From Amoebophrya sp. A120 (Eukaryota > Sar > Dinophyceae > Syndiniales > Amoebophryaceae), in assembly GCA_905178155.1 (NCBI GenBank), contig CAJINV010000004.1, positions 9,772,625 through 9,836,624 of the forward strand: 64,000 nt of DNA. The letters are read 5' to 3'. A model generated the notes under the pieces. The model saw nothing but the letters and a program-made list of their open reading frames with translations. It made no database searches and was not told the origin of the DNA. This document shows positions 9,901 to 21,900 of this stretch, piece by piece (positions within the stretch are counted from its first letter, which is position 1; every line of letters begins with the position of its first letter). The translations under genes were made by a program, and so were the position numbers.

Positions 9901-12900
9901 ATTTGCAATTCATAGCGAGCGGAACCGCCTGACGTTGGTCCAGCGGGCGGGCCAGGCCCTCAACGAGAACGGCGAGAGCAAAGCCAAGCATAAGCAAGGT
10001 GCGTCTGCAGACGAGGCGGACATCACGCCCACGGACGCGGGCAGCGCCACGGCATCGAGCTACTTTGGGAATCCCGACGGTATGGTGGGGGCGAGGGGCA
10101 TGTATGAGATTTCCGATGTATTGGCGAAAGTACATCGGAAAAAATAGATCGCGCGTCGGACATCTGAGGAGACCGCGACGGCTCCGGTGTACGGTGTGCA
10201 ACGTATGAGGCACGACGCGCAACGTATTGCGCATTGCAGTCGTACGCTGTACGTGGTCCAGTGTATGGCGTGCAATGTATGACACATTGCACATCGATGC
10301 GTCGTATGTTGCACATTGGTCCAGTGTAATGCATGACACACCAATGCGCGACGTGTCATACATTGCGCAACGTCTGACGTACATTGTGTGATACATTGCG
10401 CATTGATGTATCACACATTGTACATTGATCCGACGTCTGATGTGCAATGTGTGACACGTTGCACACTGACGCATCATACATTGTTGGTTGTACATGGATG
10501 CGCTGTACGCCGTACATTGTGCATTGATGTGTCACACATTGTGCATTGTCTGGCTGGTCACCGGAACCCCAGCGGGGAAAGGTCAATAATCCAACCTGTA
10601 GCAGAAACAGACATGGCCGCAGTAAGCGATAGGGCCTGTCTCCCTTGGTGTGAAAAAGTCGGGAGCTGTACCACGCACCAGCGCCAACGACGCGCCCAAA
10701 AGCGACAGCGTCGCCAAAACCCTGCAGCGAGTCAGCGGGGCCCCAGTGGGAAAAATCGCCGAGGGCGCAAGCCGCGCAACCACCTCGATAGCGACAGAGC
10801 CGCCTTAGGTGCCTCCGCGCCAAGCTTTGCGCGATTACTTAAGCAGCGCCGGCGGGTGAAGCAGCTCGCGTGACCGGGTCCGACGTTGGCCCATGACGCC
10901 TGCCCGCGGCAGCCGTCTCTTTGTCTGCCGGACCGGAGTCGATGCAGGCCCTGCGGGCCCAGCGTCCGTCGTAGTTGCTGCTCACATCCATTGCCGCGCC
11001 TGCTTTATTTTTTTCGAGGGAGCGCACCAAGCAGACGCCCGGGCGGGCCGTAGGGAGGCGAGGCCCACCCGTGGACCAAGCATCGGGTAGCAGTGGCCAC
11101 GCCCGTCAGCAGACTGACGCACCCCGCGGGCGTGTTGTGGTCGGGCCGGCCTATTGTTAGCGAACCGATCGAACGAAGCCGCGGGCCCCATGTTGAGAAT
11201 AGCCCCGCGCATGCCTCGGGACCGGGGCACAGACACAGCGCAGCCGCGCAGAACTTGGCGGCAGGCTTGGTCCCTCACCCGGGTTCCCATTGCAGGGAGA
11301 CCGCGGACGGGCCGCGGGGCGTCCCCCGGTACAGCACTCCGCCCCACGGCCTTGGGGGTGCGCTCGCCCGCAGTACCCCGGGGACAAACACAAGTCCGAC
11401 CGGCCACGGCGCGCACGCTCTGCAGGCGTAGAGCAGCGCCGGAACGCCGAACACGCGGCAGCCCTTGATTGTGGCCGAGGAGCAGGGGCGCGCCGTGTCA
11501 GCCTGGTCGCGGCCGCTTCGCGGGGCCACACATCGACCACACGGGCAGGAACCGCGCCCCACAGCAGTCGGTGGAGAGCTGCGCAGAAGCGCGCGTCTGA
11601 GGTTGCCGGGGGTGCAGAAGCTTCCTCAGATGTCCGACGTTCGCCGTATTTCTTTCGATGTATTTTCGCCAATACGTCGGAAACCCCACGCATGCCTCTC
11701 GCCCCCACCATATTGCGCGGAGGGTCTTGGGACAGCCCTGGAAAGTTTATTGATAACACACTGAGCGACAATTTTGGCACGGCCAGCGATGTGAACAACC
11801 GCGGAACCGCGCAGGTGTGTCCGTTATCATGTGCAAAAGTATCGGGCTCGCTCTCGCACTAGTTGCAAACGTGCGTGACAAATCTTGTTCCAAAGGTAAA
11901 ACAGCAATACAGACTGCGCTTGTCATGCTGAGAAAATTTGTAAATGCAAATCGTACTAGTGCGATGCTTTTGCACTGCATATCTGTGGGTGCAGATCGAT
12001 TTGGGTAAGGCAATGGCCGTGTCGGAGGTCCGATACACATTCAAAACAAGCCACATTAATACAATCCGCAGAAATTTTTTCGAGACGGTGTTCTGGCGTA
12101 GTGCTGCTATCCAGTACGAAGGTGGTAAGGACACGGCAATCGGCTCCGACGGTGCGGAGATCGGTGGTGCGGACAAAGGGTTCCGGGTAGCGGTTTCGTC
12201 CAGAGAACGCGTGAACGCCGACACCTGTGAGGTATGGCGATGGGTGCACAACTCCCCCTCCCCCTCAGTTGCCACGCAAATTACCAAATGCAGCCTTTTT
12301 GTCTTTGGCACTTCTCGCGTGTCAGGTTTCGGAAGCCGAAACAGCACCAGAATCGACCGCAAATATGTCATTGTTAATTCCACAACGGGAATTCGGTTTC
12401 GTATCGTGTGTTGACTGTGCTCGTAGAACAACAAAGTAGTTATATCGTTAGATAGGGTCGTAGCTACGTGAAAAGGGTCTAGCTAATCTCATGATGACGT
12501 AAATCAACCGAGGATTCTTCTGAACTAATTCTGCCTGTGCTTGGCCCAAGCCCTGTGCTTGTTGCCTTATCTGCTAGTACAGTGAGCCTTTTTGTTTGAG
12601 AGTGCGGCGCACTCTGTCGCTGGTGATGTTCCTGGTGTTCTCATGCGATGCACGATCCACAGATACGGAACCATGTCGGTTTTCTGTTTCAGTGGTAGCG
12701 GAGAAAGAGGTTATGCTTCGCATCTGAATCACCAGTGATGGGAAATCGCTAGCGACTAGCAAGGGGTAAGCTAGCTAATCAGTATTGTGTCAAAGGTTTA
12801 TGCTTCCGCGGGACTACGACATCACGATCGACATGCTGCCGCAATTCCAGTACACGGCGCGGCGAAAAAGACACGTAGCGCCAAGCTCATCCAGACGCGT

Positions 12901-15900
12901 ACGCTCACAACGAGCAGTAGTCCACAAGTTCCACCTCTCGAGATGAAGTTCAAGAATGTGGTGAACTGTCAAGATTTGACAAGTGAAGAGCTAAAAGCGC
13001 AAGTCTCTCCTTGTGTTTCCGGCAAGTGAGCGCCTTCCTTTGGCAAGTGATCGCCATCCCCAGACAAGTTTTGTCCCGCCGTTCCAGACAAGTTTCGTCA
13101 AGATTGACACCATGACGGGACGTTCGACCCCTTCCTCGTCTTTGACGCGTTTTCGTCCGGTGCTGACCATCGTGCTTCCAGTGCAACTTCCTCGACTACA
13201 TCGTCCTGTGACGGGAAGTTTTCTCAGTCGTTTCTTTCAAATCACAATCGCCGTCGCAAATTTGTCGCCTACAAAGTTCTTTTTTATCGTAAAAATCGCC
13301 TTCGTCTGGAGCGATGATCGTGAGGGAAGTAAAAAGCCAGTAAGTAATTTTGTGCAAAACGGAAAATTCGAAAGTAAGGAAAACACATCAACAACGGAAA
13401 ACAGTCACGGAGTAGTCTATCGGATTTGGCCAAGCGGAAGCGGTAAACCCAACCTACCAAGAAGAAGCTTTAGAAGTAACAGCATGAGCCTAATCGCACC
13501 CAAGCGCCTTCGTGCCTGTGAAGCGAACCTAAGCGGGCTGATCTCTGCGCTCGACGCCAACGACGGGAAACCAGCTCTCGTTTGTCAACTCGGCGATCGC
13601 TACCTCGTGTGGCGCTACTGCGGCCACTTCGACAAATCGGGACCGAACGCCCGCGCCGTGCGCTTTCGGTTGAAAACCTGGATTCCGGAATCGGACCTGC
13701 AGCGGGTGAGCCATCACCTGTGGGGCGGAAAAACGCTCTGCATCTGCCGCCCGCTGACCGGTGCTTTTGTGTGCCAGATCGTGAAGGTGCCCTTCCACCT
13801 CGGCCGCTACGTGTCGTCGCTGCTGGAAACGCCGGGGCTGGGGTTGGACCTCGAAGATCATTTCGGACAAGAAGGCCCGGTCCTCGAGGAGGGAAAACTA
13901 GTACTGTACGATAGCCGGGAACCGAGCCCGACAACGCATTACGGTGATCGCGAAGCGCTCGAAGCGCAGTTTCCTTTTGTCAACGGCCAACCGCCGGCGG
14001 GCGTGTACAACTTGAGCCGATTATTTCCCGGATCACTGCTACTCGGCCATCCGAAACCGTTCGGCACGACGGTAAGCGCGGACAAGGACTACCTGTTCTA
14101 CTGGAACCAGGAGCAGCAGGCGAGGGTGGCCAACTCGTCTTTCAGCCCGGTGCTGAGTCTGAACAGCCTGACCCTGTACTGGCAGGTGACTGGCTACACG
14201 CCGGCGAATACGGGAGCCAGCGCGTATTCGGGAACGCAGTACACCGAGGACGGAGTGTGGAACCACACGGGTCTGGCCGGTGATCCTTTCATCGGAAACC
14301 AGAGAAGCAGTCAACGGAGCGGTCTGCGCTGCTGGGTGTGCGGTGAACACGGCCACCGAGCGGCGGCGTGCCCGGGCGCGAACCATGAACCCGAGTTCGA
14401 GCCCAGTCCGACGCGCGAGCGCTCCCGGGAAGCTATCAGGTTCTGGTCCATTGAGGACGCCCGGAATTGAATCGAGCGACGATCAAACTCTACACCAGAA
14501 CGACCTGACTTCACCAAGTTATAAACCTTCGCCAACGTTTAACAACTACTCGAAGGAGATGCCTTCACTTCCATCCATCTCCCAAAATCAAGTAATTTCA
14601 GTAAACAAGAGCGACCGAAATAGTATATCCAGCAGTAAAAGAAGCTACGCGGAACCGGGCGAAAAGATCCTGTCCGGAGCGACGCAAAAATTTTTAGAGA
14701 ACTTTCCGAACAGAGTCGGCATTCCGACCTGCGTCAGCGACTACCTCATCCTAAAGGAGCTGCACGCTCAGCGTGAAACTGTAAACAAAGAGCTGAACAA
14801 GACCGCCATCTTACCGGCGGACGCCTATTCTGTGCCCGTGCAGCAGCTGCCTGAATTCGAGCGGCAAGACTTCTCGGGCGAGAGCGTGAACTTTACCGAT
14901 GCCAGAAGTTTCAAGCTGTTGCCCAAGCCAACCACGATGCAGCTCAGGACCACCGATCCACTGTGCGACGTGTTTCTCTCCGTGACCAAATTCGGTGAGA
15001 ACCTCGAGGAGGATTTGGATTTGGTGTGGACGTTGAGCCAGAAACCAGATTCCACGGTAAAGCGCAAGTGGCGAGTACTTGGACAAGCGCAGCTTGATCT
15101 TCTACGAATCCATCACGACCGACCACCAACGCCATCGGAGTCGTCGAGCGTTTCTTTCAACGCCGCATGGTGGCGGTACGGCCAGCATCCCGGCGGGAAT
15201 CCATCACCCAAGTAAGAAGAAGAAGATGGAAAGCTGGCGTGCGTGATCGAATTCAATAGTCTGGCTCCGTGACAATTTTCCCTTTTTTCTGATTTCTTTC
15301 GGAGATGACTACCCGTGACCTGTGCCAGAGTTTGCTTTTTTGGAAGACAAAGCGCCGTGCCTACAAGCAGCAAGAGTAGCACCCGGTATGAAGGTCTTAT
15401 CGGTCGGTGTCTTTTGTTGTATGAAGCCTGAAAAGAGTCGCAAAATCGAAAAACGCAAAACCGTCGTCGCAAAGTCGCAAAGTCCGTCTGTCGTTTGTTT
15501 GTGTCGAAGTAAATCGAAAGCAAATCGAGCCTCTAGCGCCACATCATCGCATCGCAGCCAACGAAAATCTAATAAGCAGAAACGGCTTCAACGGCATCAC
15601 GGAAGCGAACATTTCCGAAAACAAAAACAGGGACTAGTAAGTGCGCGCGCCAGTCACGTGCCAAGAAGGGAACTAGTACCTACCCAACTAGGAGCACTTG
15701 CCTCGGCTGTACCCCGTACAAACTTCACTCAAGCATTCGAAAGAAAAAGCGAGCCCCGCAGTTCAATTCATGAATAACTGCTGTAGTGCCCTCGCGTACA
15801 TCATCCTGTGGAAAGTAATCGAGCTGATCGGCCTCCTCTTTGTCGGCGCTTTTCTGCTGATCATCTTCGCGCTCTACCTTTTCTGGTGCAACGAGCCATA

Positions 15901-18900
15901 GCGGACGAACTCGCCCGCAGCATCAGAAATGGGAGGACCAGGCCACGGAAAAGGGGGCAACGCTCCCCAAGCGGCACTGCGAGACGGTGTTCCTACTTCC
16001 GACGAGTCGATGACCTCGCGGCGTAGCAGTCACAACGGGAACTACCAAATGCAACGTTACAACTCAACAGCTACCAGATGCAGCAGTACAACCAGAGCCG
16101 CGACATGACCAACTACCAAGGGGGCAAGAACAAAGGGAACTGGTCCGAGTACGGTGGCGGGAAGAAAGGCCCGTACGGACCCGACTACTACAACACCAAT
16201 CGCCGTCAGTGGAGCGACGACGAATGGGCGCGCTGGTGCGAGTCGTGGCGCGACTTCAAGAAAAACGTGCACGCCGGCGTCAAGGACTGGATGGGAAGGA
16301 CGCAAAATGCGGAACAGGCAGCAGTAAGTGCTGCGAGTGCTGCCGGAGCGGCAGCGACAAACTCCATCCAGGCACAACAAGCGGCGCACGCGCTCAAGGA
16401 AGTGCACGACTCTGAACTCCGTCGCGCGAAGGAAGAAATCGACGGAGCCAATTCCCAACTGAATGCAGCCAAGGGCGACATGGCGCAGTTCGGTGGGAAA
16501 GTTGACGCCGAATTGCGCGCGGCAAAACAGGAGGTGGACGAAATTCGCGACAATCAGGTCCGGTCGAGCACGCAAATGGTAGAAAACGTGAGCGGTCTTC
16601 TGCAGGCGCAGAACAGCAACACCGGCAACGCGATGCAGGGGTTGCAAAATCAGTCCCAGCAGGACTTCCAGGCGATGCAGGAGTACATGCGCTCGCAGAT
16701 GAGCGAAGGAAATGGAAAATCGGTACGTGCAGTTGCTCCAGACTGCCACCACCACGGCCGACCAGGCTGTGGCGGCCCTCGAGAAGGAGAAAATCAAAGT
16801 CGCCACTGCAGCTGTGCAGCAAACGACGACAACACAGCGCTTCAATATCAGTTCCACTGGTGCAACGGTCCGTGACTACAACGTCGTCGATGGCGAGGGT
16901 GATGATGACGTCAAGACGCGGAGCCGCGCTGCATCAGTGGCGAGTTCGCTCGGCCACAAAATCAGGAACGAAAAGAAGTACTACGTAGAAGAAGATGCCG
17001 AGGGTTATGGAGAAAATGAGTTCCTGCCCGGACTGCACCCCAAGGAAGCAGAGCGTGCAGCGCAGGCGGCGGGGCGGTCCACCGCTGCTGCAATCGCCCA
17101 GCAAGAACTCGAAGAGATTCTGCGGGCTCAGGCGGAAGCTCTGACAAAGAACCAGAAGAAGAAGTTGCAGAAGAAGAAGAGCAGGAAGAAGCAAGCAACC
17201 GCTGCGCCACCTGGTGACGACGACGATGGCGATGGCAGTTCTTCTTCCTCCTCGTCTTCATCTGAATCCGATTCTTCATCGGAGGAGGCATCGGCGAGTG
17301 AAAACAATGATGGCGACGACATCAAGCCGCGGCGCAAGAACCGCACCGCAAAGGAATGCGAGCAAATGCACAACAACCAGCCTAACATGGTAGGCGGCCA
17401 TGCCGGAGGTGGAGGCGGAAACAATAACAACTCCGGCGGAAATGGCGGTGCTGGCGGAAATGACGGTGACGACGGACGCGACAATGCCGGGAACAAGGCG
17501 CGCGGGAAAGGCATTTTGAAGGAAGAGCGAGTCGAGGTGAAACGTCTGAACCTCGATGCGGAAAGACCATCCACCAACATGGCGCCCGAGGCGGGGAAAA
17601 TCAACGGGATCGGCCCCCAGTAGTCAGAAAAGCAAAAAAATCACAAAAGCCGGAAAATTTTCGCGCTTTTAAGTTTTCGCAGGGTTTTTGCAGTTCTTGC
17701 AGCCGCTCGCTGGTGCGTTTTCTTTTTCTGGTTGTGTGTCTTGGGTTTGTGGGTTGGGCGGGAAAAGCAGGCTTGGGCGCAAGGGATTGGAGTGGGGCCG
17801 GCAGAGGGAGCCCATGTTGCCGGTGTGTGCTTCGGGATGGGAGAGGGATGCTGGGTGGGAAATTTTTGGGTGGGCGCGTGGCCAATTAATTCTGCGACAA
17901 AAAATCGCCTGTGTTGCGACAAAAAGTCTGAAATAATTAAAAAAAATCGGCTTTCGGCCGTGGTTTTTTTTTTCTTAGGGATTTCAGGAAGAACCCGAAA
18001 AATGTCGCACCCGTGTCGCACCGGTGTCGCACCCGTGTCGCACTCATGTCGCAAAGAAAGCAATTTTTTGGCGCAAATTTATTCGTTGTTTTTCTTTTTT
18101 TTCGGTGAAGTTGTGTTTGCCCGAACAAAAGTTGCGTGCTCGATTTCATGTGGCGCAGTTCTTCGAAAACCCCGGAGCCCACAGGCCCGCAGCCTGTTGA
18201 CAAAGCCCCGGCGTTATTTTAGGGCCTACAGATTTCCTATCGAGCGAGCCCCGGCGGAGTGGTTTGGCACAATAGGGCGGCAGTGCAAAAATTTTTTTTT
18301 TCGTTTTTCTTTTGGGATTCATGATTTTTTTATTTCCGGGCCCATTGGGGCCCGATCCCGTTGAGGAAAATTGGCTTGGTGATGAACGCGGATGGTATCC
18401 TCGTGGGAACAATCGGAGAATTCGACGCGCCGCTGGAGTCGACGCACATCGCCGCAGGAAAAGCCCTCTCCTCAGCGCAGAAAACGAAGATCGATTTTCG
18501 CCAGTGCGTCGCATCCGGACCGCCGAAATTCAACGCCGGCCAACATGAAGTTATCCAGTTGGAAGATGGAACTCGAAATGCACTTAAAGGGGTGCATCGA
18601 TACCGATCGGGCGGTAGCTTTCAGCGCGGAAACCGTGTTGGTGCGGAAGCACTGGATGGAGGCTCACACGGCCGACCAGCAGACGGACATCCTGGCGCTC
18701 GGTTACATCGATCGGGACAAGCTGAATTCGTACACCGTTTTGAACTACTTCACCTCTCTGGCCGAGCTGTGCGGTCAGATGGCGTCGGACATCAGCGACC
18801 GGTTGGAGAACTGGTCTATCCAGGAGGGCGACTGGAACAAGAAGGGCGCGAGCTTGTGGCTGGAACTGGCAAAATTCCGCCGTGCCGCACTCGCCACGGG

Positions 18901-21900
18901 GATCACGATTAACCCACGCAACGAAGTGGACCAACTGCGGCTCCTCGCAGAATTTCGTGATCGCATCGGCGTCGACGAATCCTTTTTGCGCGATGTGATG
19001 ATGTTCTCGACGAAAAAGATGAAGAAGAAGAAGCGCATGAGGATGACCCGCGCGTGGCCGTATTTCAAGGAAATTATGGCGTGCGTCAGCATGGGCCGCA
19101 ACATTAAGACGAGCACGGCAGTAATCAACTACCGCAGCAAGAGCAAGAGCGCGAATGCCTTCTCCTTCCACATCAATCACCTCGGGTTAACCGGATGCGG
19201 CTGTGCCAACGGCTGCGAGACCGCCGAAGAAGTGATCACGTGCGAGGAAATCCACGAAGCGCAGGTGATGGCGGCTGCCTTTGCCAAGTTTGGCGATAAG
19301 ATTCAGCCCGCAAAGGGGGATATCGTCTGCTGGGGCTGTGGCAAGGTGGGCCACAAAAAGGCAGAGTGTACCTTCAACAAGCCCGGAATTCACAGTGCCC
19401 GGACGTGCACGACGTGCAAGAGTCCGTCGCATGACCGCGACAACTGTCCCGTCTACTCCGTGCGCATCAAGGCCGCGCAGTTCTTTCGCAAGTTCAAGCG
19501 GAACTCCCGAAAGGGGGGCAAGAGTAAGAAGAAAGGTGCTGGGAAGCGGCGCGGAATTAAAAAATTTTTCGCGAGCATTCAGTTTGTCGATACCGACGGG
19601 GTCATCCAACACACCATGGGCATCGACCTGCCGGATATGGATGAGGAATTCTGGCTCGGAGAGTACACTACTGCGGATAGCGGGAACACAAACAACAATA
19701 CCACCCAGGGGCCAGCAATCAACAATGCAGCCTTACCGGCAATCCCGGCGTCCAGTACGACCACCACCGCTGCGGGCAGCGAAGCCGACGCACCGGTCGG
19801 TACGGAGGCGGAAGCGACCGAGGAGTACGAGTACGATGAGGATGGTCTGTACCTCGGCCAGGATATCCGGGACGGCCCGTAGAGCAGTCGGACTGCGTGG
19901 CCGAAGTGAAAAGTGAAAGGCCACCGACTAAAAGCGAACGCTTTGTGAAAAGTGTTATCGACAAGAAATTGATCGACAGGAAGAGAACTACCAGACCGAA
20001 GGAATACCATCTCTGCCGACGGAACCCGAATCCAAGAAGCGACAAACTTGATCGGGATTCCTACGTGAAACAACCAGAAAGCATTTGTGTAAAAGGAAAA
20101 TCAGCAGAACAACTTCAAGCAATTATCCAGAGCGTCTTGGTCTCGCTCGTGGACTTGAAGGTAATGCGGGCCAGCATGAAAGATATTACAAGACTTTTGA
20201 TTGATAGCGGCTTTAGCCGGCTGCTGTTCATGGGGGTTGTCGCTCTCGAGGAGCATCACCGGTACTGCCTGCAGCACGGCATCAAGCTGGAGTTCACCAT
20301 CGTGCCGCTTGATGCATCTACCGCAGGAGGTTCAACAAAAGTACTCGGGATCGCGGAAGTAATTGTAGCACTACCGCACGGCTGTCCGGTGCCGGCCGGG
20401 CTGGTGCACTGTATCGTCGTAGACGACCGCGATTGGGCGCAACCCGCCACGAACCTGATCGGACTGCAGTTTATGAAACAGTTCAAGCTCGGTATTGACC
20501 CGGACAAGACGACTGCAAGGCGCGGAACGTGGAGCACCAGCCCGGAAGATTTTCAGCTTCTGATGGACATTTTCGAAGAACTTACGCCTTCTTTCCTCGG
20601 CGATGTACGAAAACAGATAGAACAAGGCTTCGCAACAGCCGCCAGCGTCATGCGCGCTGCGCGCAAAAGAACAGTCTCTACCTATAACGTATCTTTTCCG
20701 CACCCAGACAATACGAGAACTTTCCCCACGCTGCTGGAATCCGAGGTGGTTGGAGAACGACCAGTGGCAACTCGTATTTACAGTAATTCAACATCCTCAT
20801 CTTCCTTTTCTGTCCCGGCGAACAACAGCGCACCGGTGGAGCGAATCGCCATCGGAAATTCGGGGCGAAATCAGAGCGGTGTTGATTTCGACGTTGCGAA
20901 AGTGTATGCGTGCGCGCGGATCTTTGTGGGCGCGACGCACGCTCCGAAACCACAAGGAGCTGATATCAGAGCAAAAACAAGAATAATTCACGACCTCGAC
21001 GAGATTCGGGACAAGATCTCAATTCTGAACGACTTCACAAATCAGAGTGCGAATGTGATAAGTTCCCCACTACCACTACGGGGACAGACGCACAGAAACA
21101 TTGTAGCAGTATTTTTCTTCGAGCAACAAGTCCGCGGCAGCGAACGGGTGCAGGATCGAACAGGATTCGGTATCCCCGTCGTGTCGCGCTACACCAACAA
21201 CGGAAAGATAAAGCCGTGGAAGCGAGCAACCGAGTCCATTACGGCGCTTCTCGGGAGAAGAGTAGCTTCTGCCGATAGCGGCAAACGCGTCGCATTGCAG
21301 CTACGGGGACGGACGCTGCAGTTTCCGGCACCGAAGAGCATCCAGTCGGTGTTCGAATAAGGTGAAGCCGGTCTCTCGATGCGGGCGCAAAACATCATCA
21401 AGGAGATGCCAGAGTGCCAAGATCTCTTCGAAAGGAGCAAGCGGCTCTTGATGAAATACCGTGCGGGATGCGCTCTTTTCACTGGAAACGGTCGACAAGG
21501 TGCAGTCGCCGTTGCCGAGCTGGTAGGCGAACAGCTGCGACTGCGATCGGAGAAAAGAGCGGCACGCATGAGTTTGGTGTCGCTGCTGGCGGCTAACGGC
21601 GAGCGGCCCACGTCGGACGGACGGGTCACACGCTTCGGGTATGGACTTGTCTCTCCGGCACAAGACATGTACGATGGCAAAAGTGTCACGATGCCGTTCG
21701 ACCCACGCCGAAACCTGACGCGACGACAGGCTGAGGTCTACGCGTACTTGCGCGCAATGACGATGCGGCACGCAGGGAAGCTGGGCGTAAAGCTGATGAC
21801 TAAACTCGCGAAAGGGAAATTCCGGAGCATTCCGCTCCGCGACCTGCGCACGGCGGTGGGCGCGGCCATGAGAAAGAGCTTCTCGAATGTCAGGCACACC

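Noticed and set aside
9896-11864. Many open frames on both strands in the F5 introner
   Set aside because: Generated by the ACATTG satellite and GC-rich filler; removing the element restores the lectin frame.
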